64,000 nt of DNA from Bellilinea sp. GTDB lineage: Bacteria > Chloroflexota > Anaerolineae > Anaerolineales > Anaerolineaceae. Positions 36,133 to 44,427 of the stretch are shown here, piece by piece. Position numbers and translations under genes: made by a program. The notes beneath the pieces were generated by a model. That model made no database searches. It saw only the letters and a list, made by a program, of their open reading frames with translations, and was not told the DNA's origin. The stretch is taken from positions 744,001 through 808,000 of the forward strand of contig BPHQ01000001.1 in NCBI GenBank assembly GCA_026003615.1. The letters run 5' to 3'. The number at the start of each line of letters is the position of its first letter. Position 1 is the first letter of the stretch.

Positions 36133-37374
36133 ATGAAAGTTTCATTTTTACATTATTCTGCCCCGCCGGTAGTTGGCGGTGTAGAAAATGTGATGGCCAG
36201 TCAGGCAGAATGTTTATCAAATTTTGGTTATGATGTTGAAATTTTATGCGGCAGGGGACAGCGCTGGCATCCGCGGATTGAGGTAAAGTCTTTTCCTCTT
36301 TTGGACTCACGGGATCCTCAGATTCTTGAATTTAAGAAATTTCTTGACAAAGGTCAAATACCTTCGAATTTTGAGGAGGTGGTAAGTCAAATTTACAACT
36401 GGTTGGTTGAAGTTCTTGCTGATACCAGATTATTGATTGCGCATAATGTTGCATCCCAGCATAAAAATCTGGCTTTGACGGCTGCTCTCTACCGCCTGAT
36501 TTCCTCCAGACAAGAAAAATTAGCGGTCATTTTATGGCATCATGACTTTGCATGGACGGCCAGCCAATATAAGAACGAATTATATCCATCATATCCCTGG
36601 GATTTATGCAAAAAAGATTGGAAAGGGGTAACGCATGTAGCGGTTTCTGATGCACGTAAGCAAGATTTGGTGCAGTTAACTGGCATAGCAGAGGGGAAGG
36701 TAAAGGTCATACCGGCAGGAATCAATCAGAAGAGCTTGTTAGGGTTGACGGATGAATTGTATCAATTCGTTGCTCAGAATCATCTTCTTTCGGCCGAACC
36801 TTTCATCTTGATGCCAATACGGGTGACCCGCAGAAAAAACTTTGAAATGGCTTTACGCATTACCGCCAGCCTTAAACGCATATTTCCCATGGTGAAATTG
36901 GTGGTAACCGGGCCGACTGGCGCCCATAATCCAACCAATGAGCAATACTTGAAGGAATTATTGGAATTGAGAAGGTTGCTCGATCTGGAAAATCAGGTCT
37001 TCTTCCTGGCTGAATATTTTCCGGATGGTATTTCGGAGGAGTGGATTGGTTCTTTCTATCGTATGGCAGATGTTTTGTTATTAACCAGCAAAGAGGAGGG
37101 ATTTGGTATACCCATTTTGGAAGCCGGCTTGAGCCGTTTATTAATCTTTTGCAGCGATATTGCTCCGCTGCGAGCATTGACGGATGGTCATGCCCATTTG
37201 TTTTCTCTGCATGATTCTCCGGAAATTGTGGCTGAAAAGATCGCAGAAAAATTAAATAATGACTTGTTGTACGCTTTTCGGGCAAAGGTGAGAAAGGAGT
37301 TTACCTGGGAGGCAGTCTATACCTTGAAGATTGCCCCTTTAATCAGTGAAATTTTCCAACAAAATGATGGATGA
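36133..37374 (+). CDS. GT4-family glycosyltransferase of the glucosylglycerate operon
   Basis: Retaining GT-B glycosyltransferase of 413 residues. The N-terminal SFLHYSAPPVVGGVENVMASQ has the GGVE donor/acceptor loop. The C-terminal half has LMPIRVTRRKNFEMAL and the EX7E-type motif EEGFGIPILEAG (about residues 319-330). It is the first gene of a five-gene operon; Shine-Dalgarno GGAG precedes ATG and only 9 bp separate it from the synthase gene. Its sugar donor and acceptor are unknown. A role in the glucosylglycerate pathway, or in placing that sugar on another acceptor, is inferred from position. Confidence 0.85.
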   Translation: MKVSFLHYSAPPVVGGVENVMASQAECLSNFGYDVEILCGRGQRWHPRIEVKSFPLLDSRDPQILEFKKFLDKGQIPSNFEEVVSQIYNWLVEVLADTRLLIAHNVASQHKNLALTAALYRLISSRQEKLAVILWHHDFAWTASQYKNELYPSYPWDLCKKDWKGVTHVAVSDARKQDLVQLTGIAEGKVKVIPAGINQKSLLGLTDELYQFVAQNHLLSAEPFILMPIRVTRRKNFEMALRITASLKRIFPMVKLVVTGPTGAHNPTNEQYLKELLELRRLLDLENQVFFLAEYFPDGISEEWIGSFYRMADVLLLTSKEEGFGIPILEAGLSRLLIFCSDIAPLRALTDGHAHLFSLHDSPEIVAEKIAEKLNNDLLYAFRAKVRKEFTWEAVYTLKIAPLISEIFQQNDG

Positions 37375-37383
37375 GGTGATTGG

Positions 37384-39219
37384 ATGTACTCTCAAAGAAT
37401 TTTCCGACCTTTCCGACGATTAGTTGTTCCGGTTTTTGATGAATCGCTTCACAAAAATATCATCAATTTTTGTCACTTACTAAATGAAATCTCGCTTACT
37501 TTTTTGGGTGTGATTATAGTTGACCCCTCCTTGTCCCTCTCAGCAGGGAATACGAGAGCGAGAAAATTGCGAAAGTATGTGTATGAATTTGTTCGTTCAC
37601 ATCATGTCGAGGCACAGGTTACAGTGAGCGTGTCCTATGATTATGGGGAAGCCATCAATTCCTACCTCCAGGATCATCGAACGGATTTAGTGATATTCGA
37701 TTGGGCTTCACTCCCGAAAGACCAGCCGGATTTGATTGAATCTATCAAAAAGATAAAAGCCAATGTTGCTGTTATTCATGGAAACTTTACAAAACAATAT
37801 CCAAAAATTGGCATTCCACTCCGCGGCGGGCCTCATGCTCAGTTATCCCTTAGATTAGCCCTTGCCATGCAACGATCGGAGTTGAATGCCATTCATCTGT
37901 TTTTACCTGAAACCAGCGCAGAAGTTGTTGAAGCACCATTATTGGGTATTTCGAGAATTTTACCCAATTTACCTGAGGTCAATTATCAACGCAAAGCATC
38001 CCGAAATCCCAATCAGGACATATTAGAACTTTCTCGCCAATCTGATGTTACCATTGTGGGAATTGGCGAAGCGGGTGTTGAACGGCGGGAAAGTTTGGGG
38101 AAAGTAGCCGATCAGTTACTGAAAGATTCTGGACGGGATGTTGTTGTGGTTAAGTCCCAACAGGAAATTCCGCATCAGGGGGATGATTGGAAAAATGAGA
38201 CCATTGGTTCGACAGCCATCTCGATTCTTGTGGACAAATGGTTTGCGGAAAATACCTTTCACGCCAGTGAATTTGATCGTCTTGCGGATCTTGTCCGGTT
38301 GAAAGAAGAGAGAGGGTTGAAGATCAGCCTTGCTTTACCGGCACTCAATGAGGAAGAAACGGTTGGGAACGTAATTGGTACCATTCAAAAATGGCTTGTA
38401 GAGAAACATCCCCTGCTGGATGAAATTGTTTTAATGGATTCTAACTCTTCCGACCGAACCAGAGAAATTGCTCAATCCTTTGGCATCCCAGTATATATTC
38501 ATCAGCAGGTACTGCCTCAATATGGAGCCAGAGAGGGAAAAGGGGACGCCTTGTGGAAGAGTTTGTATGTAACCAATGGTGACATCATTATCTGGATTGA
38601 TTCGGATATTGTGAATATTCATCCGCGATTTGTGTATGGTGTGGTTGGACCATTGTTGTTGAATAAGAATATTCATTTTGTCAAAGGTTTTTATCAAAGA
38701 CCGCTGAAAACTGGTCGGAGGGTTCAATCCACTGGCGGAGGAAGAGTAACGGAATTGACCGCCAGACCATTGCTGAACCTGTTTTACCCCGAACTTTCGG
38801 GAGTGATTCAGCCGCTTTCTGGAGAGTATGGGGGAAGACGGAAGGTGCTGGAAAATTTGACCTTCTTCACCGGTTATGGCGTGGAAACGGGTTTATTGAT
38901 TGATGTTTTTGAAAAATACGGCCTTTCGGCGATTGCGCAGGTAGATTTACTGGAGCGGATTCATCACAATCAAAGTCTGACAGCTTTGAGTAAAATGTCC
39001 TTTGTGATCATCCAGACAGTTTTGAAAAAGTTGGAACAACGTCTCAAACAACCTCTGTTCGAAGAGATCAACCGTTCGATGAAAATTGTTCAATATGAAA
39101 GCGGTAATTATTATCTTGAAGTGAAGGAAATCATTGAACAAGACCGTCCGCCGATGATTACTTTGCCTGAATACCGGGCGAAATTTTATCCAGACAAAGA
39201 AGCAGAGACAATGAGGTAG
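37384..39219 (+). CDS. gpgS: Glucosyl-3-phosphoglycerate synthase fused to tandem USP-like domains
   Basis: Protein of 611 residues. Residues about 1-265 look like two universal-stress-protein-like units in tandem (RLVVPVFDES... and KIGIPLRGGPHAQLSLRLAL... with DVTIVGIG and DVVVVKS). Residues about 280-600 are a GT81 GpgS catalytic domain: LALPALNEEETVGNVIGTI (about 317-335), GAREGKGDALWKSL, the metal-binding DSD at 406-408 and TELTARPLLNLFYPEL with SGEYGGRR. GpgS makes glucosyl-3-phosphoglycerate from an NDP-glucose and 3-phosphoglycerate. Typical GpgS proteins have about 300-400 residues and lack the N-terminal part, so this is a fusion. The phosphatase gene follows after 5 bp. Confidence 0.87.
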   Translation: MYSQRIFRPFRRLVVPVFDESLHKNIINFCHLLNEISLTFLGVIIVDPSLSLSAGNTRARKLRKYVYEFVRSHHVEAQVTVSVSYDYGEAINSYLQDHRTDLVIFDWASLPKDQPDLIESIKKIKANVAVIHGNFTKQYPKIGIPLRGGPHAQLSLRLALAMQRSELNAIHLFLPETSAEVVEAPLLGISRILPNLPEVNYQRKASRNPNQDILELSRQSDVTIVGIGEAGVERRESLGKVADQLLKDSGRDVVVVKSQQEIPHQGDDWKNETIGSTAISILVDKWFAENTFHASEFDRLADLVRLKEERGLKISLALPALNEEETVGNVIGTIQKWLVEKHPLLDEIVLMDSNSSDRTREIAQSFGIPVYIHQQVLPQYGAREGKGDALWKSLYVTNGDIIIWIDSDIVNIHPRFVYGVVGPLLLNKNIHFVKGFYQRPLKTGRRVQSTGGGRVTELTARPLLNLFYPELSGVIQPLSGEYGGRRKVLENLTFFTGYGVETGLLIDVFEKYGLSAIAQVDLLERIHHNQSLTALSKMSFVIIQTVLKKLEQRLKQPLFEEINRSMKIVQYESGNYYLEVKEIIEQDRPPMITLPEYRAKFYPDKEAETMR

Positions 39220-39224
39220 GTTTT

Positions 39225-39809
39225 ATGATGAGTAGAACGGAATTATGGCTAGTAAGGCATGGTCAAACCGATTGGAATGTTGAAGGACGCTACCAGGGAC
39301 AGGCTGACATGCCCCTGAATGACATCGGAAATAAACAAGCGTGCGATTTAGCAGAAAGGTTAAAGGGGGTCCACTTTAGCGCAATATATTCCAGCGATCT
39401 GAAACGAGCTTTTACGACCGCAAAAATTCTGGCAGGAGAGAAGGAAGTCCGGGTTGATCCGCGATTGCGCGAAATTCATCAGGGGGAGTGGGAGGGTCAG
39501 TTGTTCTCTGTGATTCGTCAGCGGTATGCCAATTTTTTTGAAATTCGCAGAGAAAATCCCCTTGAAAGTCGTCCGCCCGGCGGGGAAAGCCTCAAAGAAG
39601 TTTCCGAGAGGGTGAGTTCTTGTGTGAATGAAATTGCGTCACGTCATCCGGGAGAGCGGGTTTTGATTGTATCTCATGGGTTGGCTATAGCAACACTTGT
39701 CGCAACTTCACGAGGATTGCCGCTTTGGGAGGCGTTCGAGTTGATTCCGAATAATGCTGAGCCGGAAATTATTTTCTGGCCGCCCGAATTGAACGGAAGA
39801 GGAAAATGA
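39225..39809 (+). CDS. gpgP: Histidine phosphatase, probable glucosyl-3-phosphoglycerate phosphatase
   Basis: Phosphoglycerate-mutase-like phosphatase of 194 residues. The catalytic LVRHGQTDWN has His12; IYSSDLKRAFTTA, REIHQGEWEGQ and the second His in IVSHGLAIAT complete the site. Mycobacterial GpgP, which removes phosphate from glucosyl-3-phosphoglycerate, belongs to this superfamily. The placement between gpgS and a GH13 phosphorylase makes that reaction the best guess. A general phosphatase cannot be excluded from sequence. It starts ATGATG; its stop overlaps the next ATG (ATGA). Confidence 0.85.
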   Translation: MMSRTELWLVRHGQTDWNVEGRYQGQADMPLNDIGNKQACDLAERLKGVHFSAIYSSDLKRAFTTAKILAGEKEVRVDPRLREIHQGEWEGQLFSVIRQRYANFFEIRRENPLESRPPGGESLKEVSERVSSCVNEIASRHPGERVLIVSHGLAIATLVATSRGLPLWEAFELIPNNAEPEIIFWPPELNGRGK

Positions 39810-41542
39810 TCAAAACAATCCCAGAAACAACTCAAAATAAACTCAAGCATCTCTTTCAATTGATCTATCCAGACAAATCCGATTGGGATATCTTTGAGCA
39901 AATACTCAAAATGGCAGAAGAAACTCAAGTGTCATTGGCGGATCAACCAAAACCTACACCACTTGATCAATCGGATGTGGTATTAATCACTTACGCCGAT
40001 CAGTTCCGGCGTGAAATGGAAAAACCCCTCCACACTTTGCGGGATGTAGCCCAGCGCTTATTTTATCCAGCGATTTCATCCATTCACATTCTGCCTTTTT
40101 TTCCTTACACTTCTGATGATGGTTTTTCGGTAGCGGATTATTCAACCGTAAACCCGGATTTTGGAGATTGGCAGGATATCCGTGCCCTTGCCTCAAACTT
40201 TCGGTTGATGTTTGACGCAGTTGTCAATCACACTTCAGTGAGCCACGAATGGTTTCAAGGCTTTCTAAGCGGCGATCCTCGATATCAGAACTTTTATATA
40301 ACCGCAGACCCTCGTGATGAGTGCCTGAGATTGGTGGTTCGTCCACGGGCTTTGCCGCTCCTGACCGAATTTCAATCGAGAAAGGGGAAAATTTTCGTCT
40401 GGACCACTTTTAGTGCCGATCAAGTGGATTTAAATTATGCAAATCCGCGGGTACTATACAAAATGACCGAGGTCCTCCTGGATTACATTCGCAAAGGCGC
40501 TCAATTTATCCGGCTGGATGCGATTGCCTACTTGTGGAAGGAAATTGGTACAGCCTGTATTCACCTTCCGCAGACTCATTGGATCATCCAATTTTGGCGG
40601 TTACTTTTCGATGAAGTAGCTCCCTATGTACGAATTATCACTGAAACGAATGTTCCTCATCAGGAGAATATTTCCTATTTTGGTGATGGTCATAATGAAG
40701 CTCACCTGGTTTACAATTTTGCGTTACCCCCTTTGATTCTATACACGGTTCAAACCCAAAATACACAGTATTTGTCCCGGTGGGCGGATAAACTTGATAC
40801 TCCTTCCGATCAGACCGCCTTCTTTAACTTTTTGGCTTCTCACGATGGTGTAGGGGTTAACCCAGTACGGGGAATTTTGACTAATTTGGAAATTGACCAA
40901 CTGGTTTCCCGAATTCAACAAATTGGAGGGCTGGTGAGTTACAAGGCAAATTCGGATGGAACTCAATCTCCTTACGAGCTAAATGTGAACTATTTTGACG
41001 CAATGGATGATCCAGAAATTCCGTGTTCCGAAGAAGTGATGGTAGCCCGATTTCTCACCGCTCACTCTGTACTGCTAACCCTAAAAGGTTTACCGGCCAT
41101 TTATGTGCATTCGCTAATTGGTTCTCGGGGTTGGAAAGAGGGGTTCAATTTGACCGGTGTAAACCGCACCATTAACCGGCAGAAACTTGCTGCTGAGGAA
41201 GTCCTTGGTGAAATTGAGAATCCGGCCAGCAGGCGCGCGAAAATCTGGAGTGGATTAAATCGAATGTTGAGGGTCAGGAGGAGAGAAGCGGCATTTCACC
41301 CATTTGCCGATCAGCAAGTGATTTTCGGAGATGAGCGGATTTTTAGCCTGATGCGCTTTGATCCTCAATCTGAGCGGCATGTGTTCTGTGTGCATAATTT
41401 CTCCCAAGACGAGATTAAAGTCAACTTACCAGATGATACATACCGATGGAAAGATTTGCTTTCCGATGTGGGGGAGGAGTTCAAAAAAGTAGTCCGGCTT
41501 TTACCCTATCAACACAGGTGGATGGTCAGAAGCAATTTGTGA
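39806..41542 (+). CDS. GH13_18 glycoside phosphorylase, probable glucosylglycerate phosphorylase
   Basis: Sucrose-phosphorylase-family enzyme of 578 residues. Barrel marks are HILPFFPYTSDDGFSVADY, DAVVNHTS, the nucleophile Asp238 in FIRLDAIAYLWKE, the acid/base Glu280 in IITETNVPH and Asp347 in ASHDGVGV. It is longer than true sucrose phosphorylases (about 490-505). GH13_18 also contains glucosylglycerate phosphorylase, described from Meiothermus silvanus. The position in a gpgS-gpgP operon argues for phosphorolysis of glucosylglycerate to glucose 1-phosphate and glycerate. Sucrose as substrate is the alternative. It starts in an ATGA overlap with the phosphatase gene. Confidence 0.85.
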   Translation: MIKTIPETTQNKLKHLFQLIYPDKSDWDIFEQILKMAEETQVSLADQPKPTPLDQSDVVLITYADQFRREMEKPLHTLRDVAQRLFYPAISSIHILPFFPYTSDDGFSVADYSTVNPDFGDWQDIRALASNFRLMFDAVVNHTSVSHEWFQGFLSGDPRYQNFYITADPRDECLRLVVRPRALPLLTEFQSRKGKIFVWTTFSADQVDLNYANPRVLYKMTEVLLDYIRKGAQFIRLDAIAYLWKEIGTACIHLPQTHWIIQFWRLLFDEVAPYVRIITETNVPHQENISYFGDGHNEAHLVYNFALPPLILYTVQTQNTQYLSRWADKLDTPSDQTAFFNFLASHDGVGVNPVRGILTNLEIDQLVSRIQQIGGLVSYKANSDGTQSPYELNVNYFDAMDDPEIPCSEEVMVARFLTAHSVLLTLKGLPAIYVHSLIGSRGWKEGFNLTGVNRTINRQKLAAEEVLGEIENPASRRAKIWSGLNRMLRVRRREAAFHPFADQQVIFGDERIFSLMRFDPQSERHVFCVHNFSQDEIKVNLPDDTYRWKDLLSDVGEEFKKVVRLLPYQHRWMVRSNL

Positions 41543-41558
41543 AAAGGAGTTTTTCATC

Positions 41559-42854
41559 ATGAATAATATGTCTTTGAGAATTGGTTTTGTTTCAACGCGA
41601 TTTGCTGGTACAGATGGGGTTAGCCTTGAAACGGATAAATGGGCTGTTATTTTTGAAAGAATGGGGCATACCTGTTATTATTTTGCCGGTATATGTGATC
41701 GCCCATCGGAAGTCAGTTATGTTGTACCCAATTTGTTCTTTCATCATCCTGAGATGGAAACCCTCCATGAGGAAGCTTTTAATCAGACCATCCGTTCTCC
41801 TCAGCTAACCCGCAAAATTCAAGAATACAAGGCTTATTTCAAAGATCACCTTCAAAAATTTGTCAAACAATTTGATATTAATTTGTTGATTTCCGAAAAT
41901 GCACTTTCTATTCCCGTTAACATTCCACTGGGTATGGCACTTTCGGAGTTCATTGCCGAAACCGGATTTCCGGTGATTGCTCACCACCATGACATGTATT
42001 GGGAACGCAAGCGTTTTCTTGTAAATTGTGTCTGGGACTATCTGACGATGGCTTTTCCGCCGGCTTTTCCCAGTGTAAAGCATGTTGTCATCAATTCGGT
42101 GGCTGGCCAGCAATTAAGCCTGAGAACGGGGGTTTCCTGCCGTATTGTACCGAATGTGATGGATTTTGAAACTCCTCCGCCTCCATTGGATGAATATGCA
42201 CAATCCCTCCGGACAGATCTGGGTCTGGAGAAGGATGAAAAGTTAATATTACAACCAACTCGTGTTGTTCAGCGTAAGGGGATCGAACATGCTATTGAAT
42301 TGGTTTCTCGTTTGGATATGCCTGCCCGTCTAGTCATCTCTCATGCAGCCGGAGATGAAGGGAGGGAATACGAACACCGTGTTCGGGATTATGCGAAGCG
42401 GATGGGGGTTCGTACTTTGTTCGTTTCGGATATCATTCAGGAAAAACGTGGCAGCACACCCGACGGACGCAAGATTTACACGCTCTACGATGTATATCCC
42501 CATGCGGACCTAGTAACATATCCTTCCGAAATTGAAGGGTTTGGAAATGCTTTTCTGGAAGCGATTTACTTCCGCCGCCCAATTGTGGTTAACCGCTACT
42601 CGATTTACGAAATTGATATTAAACCCAAAGGATTCCAAGTCATAGAGTTTGATGGTTTCATAACCGAGCAATCCATTCAACAGGCACGCCGTGCTTTACA
42701 AGACGAGAATTTTGTTAAAGAGATGTGTCAAATTAATTACGGGGTTGCGCGAAAGCATTACTCGTTTTCGGTATTGGATATGCACCTGAGGGCACTCCTG
42801 ACCGAGATTTTTGGTATTAATCATGAACCATTATGGATGAACAACCCCGCGTAA
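41559..42854 (+). CDS. GT4 glycosyltransferase, possible mannosylglucosylglycerate synthase
   Basis: GT-B glycosyltransferase of 431 residues, last gene of the operon. It begins IGFVSTRFAGTDGVSLETDKW, where GTDGVS is the N-terminal phosphate loop, and has HHHDMYWERKRF, ILQPTRVVQRKGIEHAIEL and the EX7E-type motif EIEGFGNAFLEAIYF. In Petrotoga and some other bacteria a GT4 enzyme adds mannose to glucosylglycerate. The location next to gpgS/gpgP makes that the leading hypothesis, but the donor specificity is not readable. Shine-Dalgarno AAGGAG precedes ATG. The 3' end overlaps convergent mtnA by 24 bp. Confidence 0.78.
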   Translation: MNNMSLRIGFVSTRFAGTDGVSLETDKWAVIFERMGHTCYYFAGICDRPSEVSYVVPNLFFHHPEMETLHEEAFNQTIRSPQLTRKIQEYKAYFKDHLQKFVKQFDINLLISENALSIPVNIPLGMALSEFIAETGFPVIAHHHDMYWERKRFLVNCVWDYLTMAFPPAFPSVKHVVINSVAGQQLSLRTGVSCRIVPNVMDFETPPPPLDEYAQSLRTDLGLEKDEKLILQPTRVVQRKGIEHAIELVSRLDMPARLVISHAAGDEGREYEHRVRDYAKRMGVRTLFVSDIIQEKRGSTPDGRKIYTLYDVYPHADLVTYPSEIEGFGNAFLEAIYFRRPIVVNRYSIYEIDIKPKGFQVIEFDGFITEQSIQQARRALQDENFVKEMCQINYGVARKHYSFSVLDMHLRALLTEIFGINHEPLWMNNPA

Positions 42855-43877
42855 GGAACGTTCGAAAGGTGGGTAACAAACGCCATTCTCAGTAATAATG
42901 GCTGTAATTAATTCCGCAACGGTAACATCGAACGCCGGGTTAAATACATCTGTTCCTCGTGGGCAAATCGCCTTTCCTTCCAGATGAGTGATTTCCTCCG
43001 AATCTCTTTCTTCAATGGGAATCAAATCTCCGTTTGCAATACTCAGGTCAATGGTTGAAGTGGGGCAGGCAACATAGAAAGGTACTCCATGGGCTTTGGC
43101 AGCGAGGGCAAGATTGTAAGTGCCAATTTTATTGGCGGTATCGCCGTTAGCGGCCACGCGGTCACACCCAACCACGACAGCATCAATCCGAAAGCGTTTC
43201 ATCACAAAGCCCGATGCCCCGTCCACGATCACTTTGAATGGAATACCTAGCTGCTGAAGTTCCCAGGCCGTCAATTTTGCTCCCTGTAAGCGGGGACGGG
43301 TTTCATCCACAAAGACAAATACTTTTCGTCCGTGTTCGTGCGCGGTACGGATGATTCCCAGGGCTGTGCCGTAATCCACCGTGGCTAACGCGCCAGTATT
43401 GCAGTGGTGAATGAAATTGATTTCTTCCGGCAGGATCTGTAAGGCGTTCAAGCCGATTTGTTGATTGATTCGAACATCTTCGTCGGTGATTCGCCTGGCT
43501 TCATCAAGAACCAGTCTGCGCAGCTCTTCGATAGTCCCCTCCGCCTCAGCAACTTTTCTTATGATTCTTTTCAATGCCCATTGGAGGTTTACCGCGGTGG
43601 GTCTGGCTGCGGTCAGTTGCTGAGCGGCGTTTTCGATATGCCGAAGAAATTCCTCAGTTGTTTGGCAATTGCAGCGAAAGGCGGCGAGTGCCAGACCAAA
43701 TGCAGCGGCAGCGCCGATTGCCGGTGCGCCGCGAACAACCATTTTTCGAATTGCCTCAGCGGTTTGTTGTTCGTCTTTACAAATTACATACTGGATGCGG
43801 TGAGGCAGTGAACGCTGATCTAAAAGAACGAGGGTATTTGTGCTGTCGTCCCATTGAAGCGTGCGATAGGTATTCAT
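42831..43877 (-). CDS. mtnA: S-methyl-5-thioribose-1-phosphate isomerase
   Basis: Aldose-ketose isomerase of 348 residues in methionine salvage, converting 5-methylthioribose 1-phosphate to methylthioribulose 1-phosphate. Motifs are MVVRGAPAIGAAAAFGLAL, the catalytic Cys in HHCNTGALATVDYGTALG, FVDETRPRLQGAKLTAWEL and the catalytic Asp in VGCDRVAANGDTANKIGT. It ends with the family's NPAFDVTVAELI and ITENGV. The length matches family norms. It converges on the GT4 gene with a 24-bp overlap. No other methionine-salvage gene is adjacent. The related ribose-1,5-bisphosphate isomerase cannot be strictly excluded. Confidence 0.93.
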   Translation of the reverse strand: MNTYRTLQWDDSTNTLVLLDQRSLPHRIQYVICKDEQQTAEAIRKMVVRGAPAIGAAAAFGLALAAFRCNCQTTEEFLRHIENAAQQLTAARPTAVNLQWALKRIIRKVAEAEGTIEELRRLVLDEARRITDEDVRINQQIGLNALQILPEEINFIHHCNTGALATVDYGTALGIIRTAHEHGRKVFVFVDETRPRLQGAKLTAWELQQLGIPFKVIVDGASGFVMKRFRIDAVVVGCDRVAANGDTANKIGTYNLALAAKAHGVPFYVACPTSTIDLSIANGDLIPIEERDSEEITHLEGKAICPRGTDVFNPAFDVTVAELITAIITENGVCYPPFERSLRGVVHP

Positions 43878-43896
43878 CTATTTTTGCTCCGAATTG

Positions 43897-43925
43897 TTGG
43901 ATTGTTTTTCAGATGACATTATAAT
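43897..43925 (+). promoter_or_regulatory. Promoter of the SCP2 gene
   Basis: TTGGAT (43897-43902), a 17-bp spacer and TATAAT (43920-43925) form a good sigma70-type promoter. It points to the SCP2-like gene starting at 43961 and leaves a leader of about 30 nt with the Shine-Dalgarno GGAGGT. Confidence 0.6.
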
Positions 43926-43960
43926 TTGTGCAATTATTCCAATTCCATGGAGGTGTCTGG

Positions 43961-44368
43961 ATGTACCGCTTTCCCTCAGACGAATGGATTAAGGCAATGA
44001 TGCAAGAATTAAATCAGAGTCAATCCTACAAAGATGCTGCCAAAAATTGGGAGGGGGATTTTTATTTTATCATTGAGCCGGGTGGAACACTTTCGGAAAC
44101 GGTCGTTCTTTATATGGATTTATGGCATGGGGAGTGCAGAGATGCCTTTATGGTAGGGACATCCGACGGATTGAATCCGGCTTATGAATTAAGGGGTCCG
44201 GTGAATGTTTGGAAAAAGGTCATGACCAAGCAATTGGACCCCATGCAAGCGATGATGACAGGGCAGTTGAAACTTACCGGGAATATGGCCATGGTGATGA
44301 AAAATGTACGGGCAGCCAAGGAGCTGGTGGAATCCTGTACCCGGATACCCACAGAGTTTCCTGTTTAA
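43961..44368 (+). CDS. SCP2 sterol-binding domain protein
   Basis: Single-domain protein of 135 residues with an SCP2-like fold that holds hydrophobic ligands. Typical pieces are GDFYFIIEPGGTLSETVVLYMDLWHGEC, VNVWKKVMTKQLDPMQAMMTGQLKLTGNMAMVMKN in order (the acidic/hydrophobic MTGQLKLTGNM stretch is the family mark). ATG 43961 is preferred over 43928 because GGAGGT sits six bases upstream and a promoter lies at 43897-43925. The ligand is unknown; in anaerobic bacteria these proteins are usually linked to lipid or acyl-CoA handling. Confidence 0.85.
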   Translation: MYRFPSDEWIKAMMQELNQSQSYKDAAKNWEGDFYFIIEPGGTLSETVVLYMDLWHGECRDAFMVGTSDGLNPAYELRGPVNVWKKVMTKQLDPMQAMMTGQLKLTGNMAMVMKNVRAAKELVESCTRIPTEFPV

Positions 44369-44371
44369 TCC

Positions 44372-44408
44372 AGAAGAGGTCAAGGGATAGGTTCCCTTGA
44401 CCTCTTCT
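44372..44408. terminator. Bidirectional hairpin between convergent genes
   Basis: A perfect 16-bp stem: AGAAGAGGTCAAGGGA (44372-44387), loop TAGGT, TCCCTTGACCTCTTCT (44393-44408). It separates the SCP2 gene from the convergent secreted-protein gene. T-tracts are weak on both strands, but the stem strength and place favour termination or 3'-end protection for both. Confidence 0.7.
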
Positions 44409-44427
44409 AAGTGGTGAAATCGTGGGT

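Noticed and set aside
36133-42854. Exopolysaccharide or LPS gene cluster
   Set aside because: Two glycosyltransferases alone suggested it, but there is no polymerase, flippase or priming transferase, and GpgS, phosphatase and GH13_18 point to glucosylglycerate metabolism.
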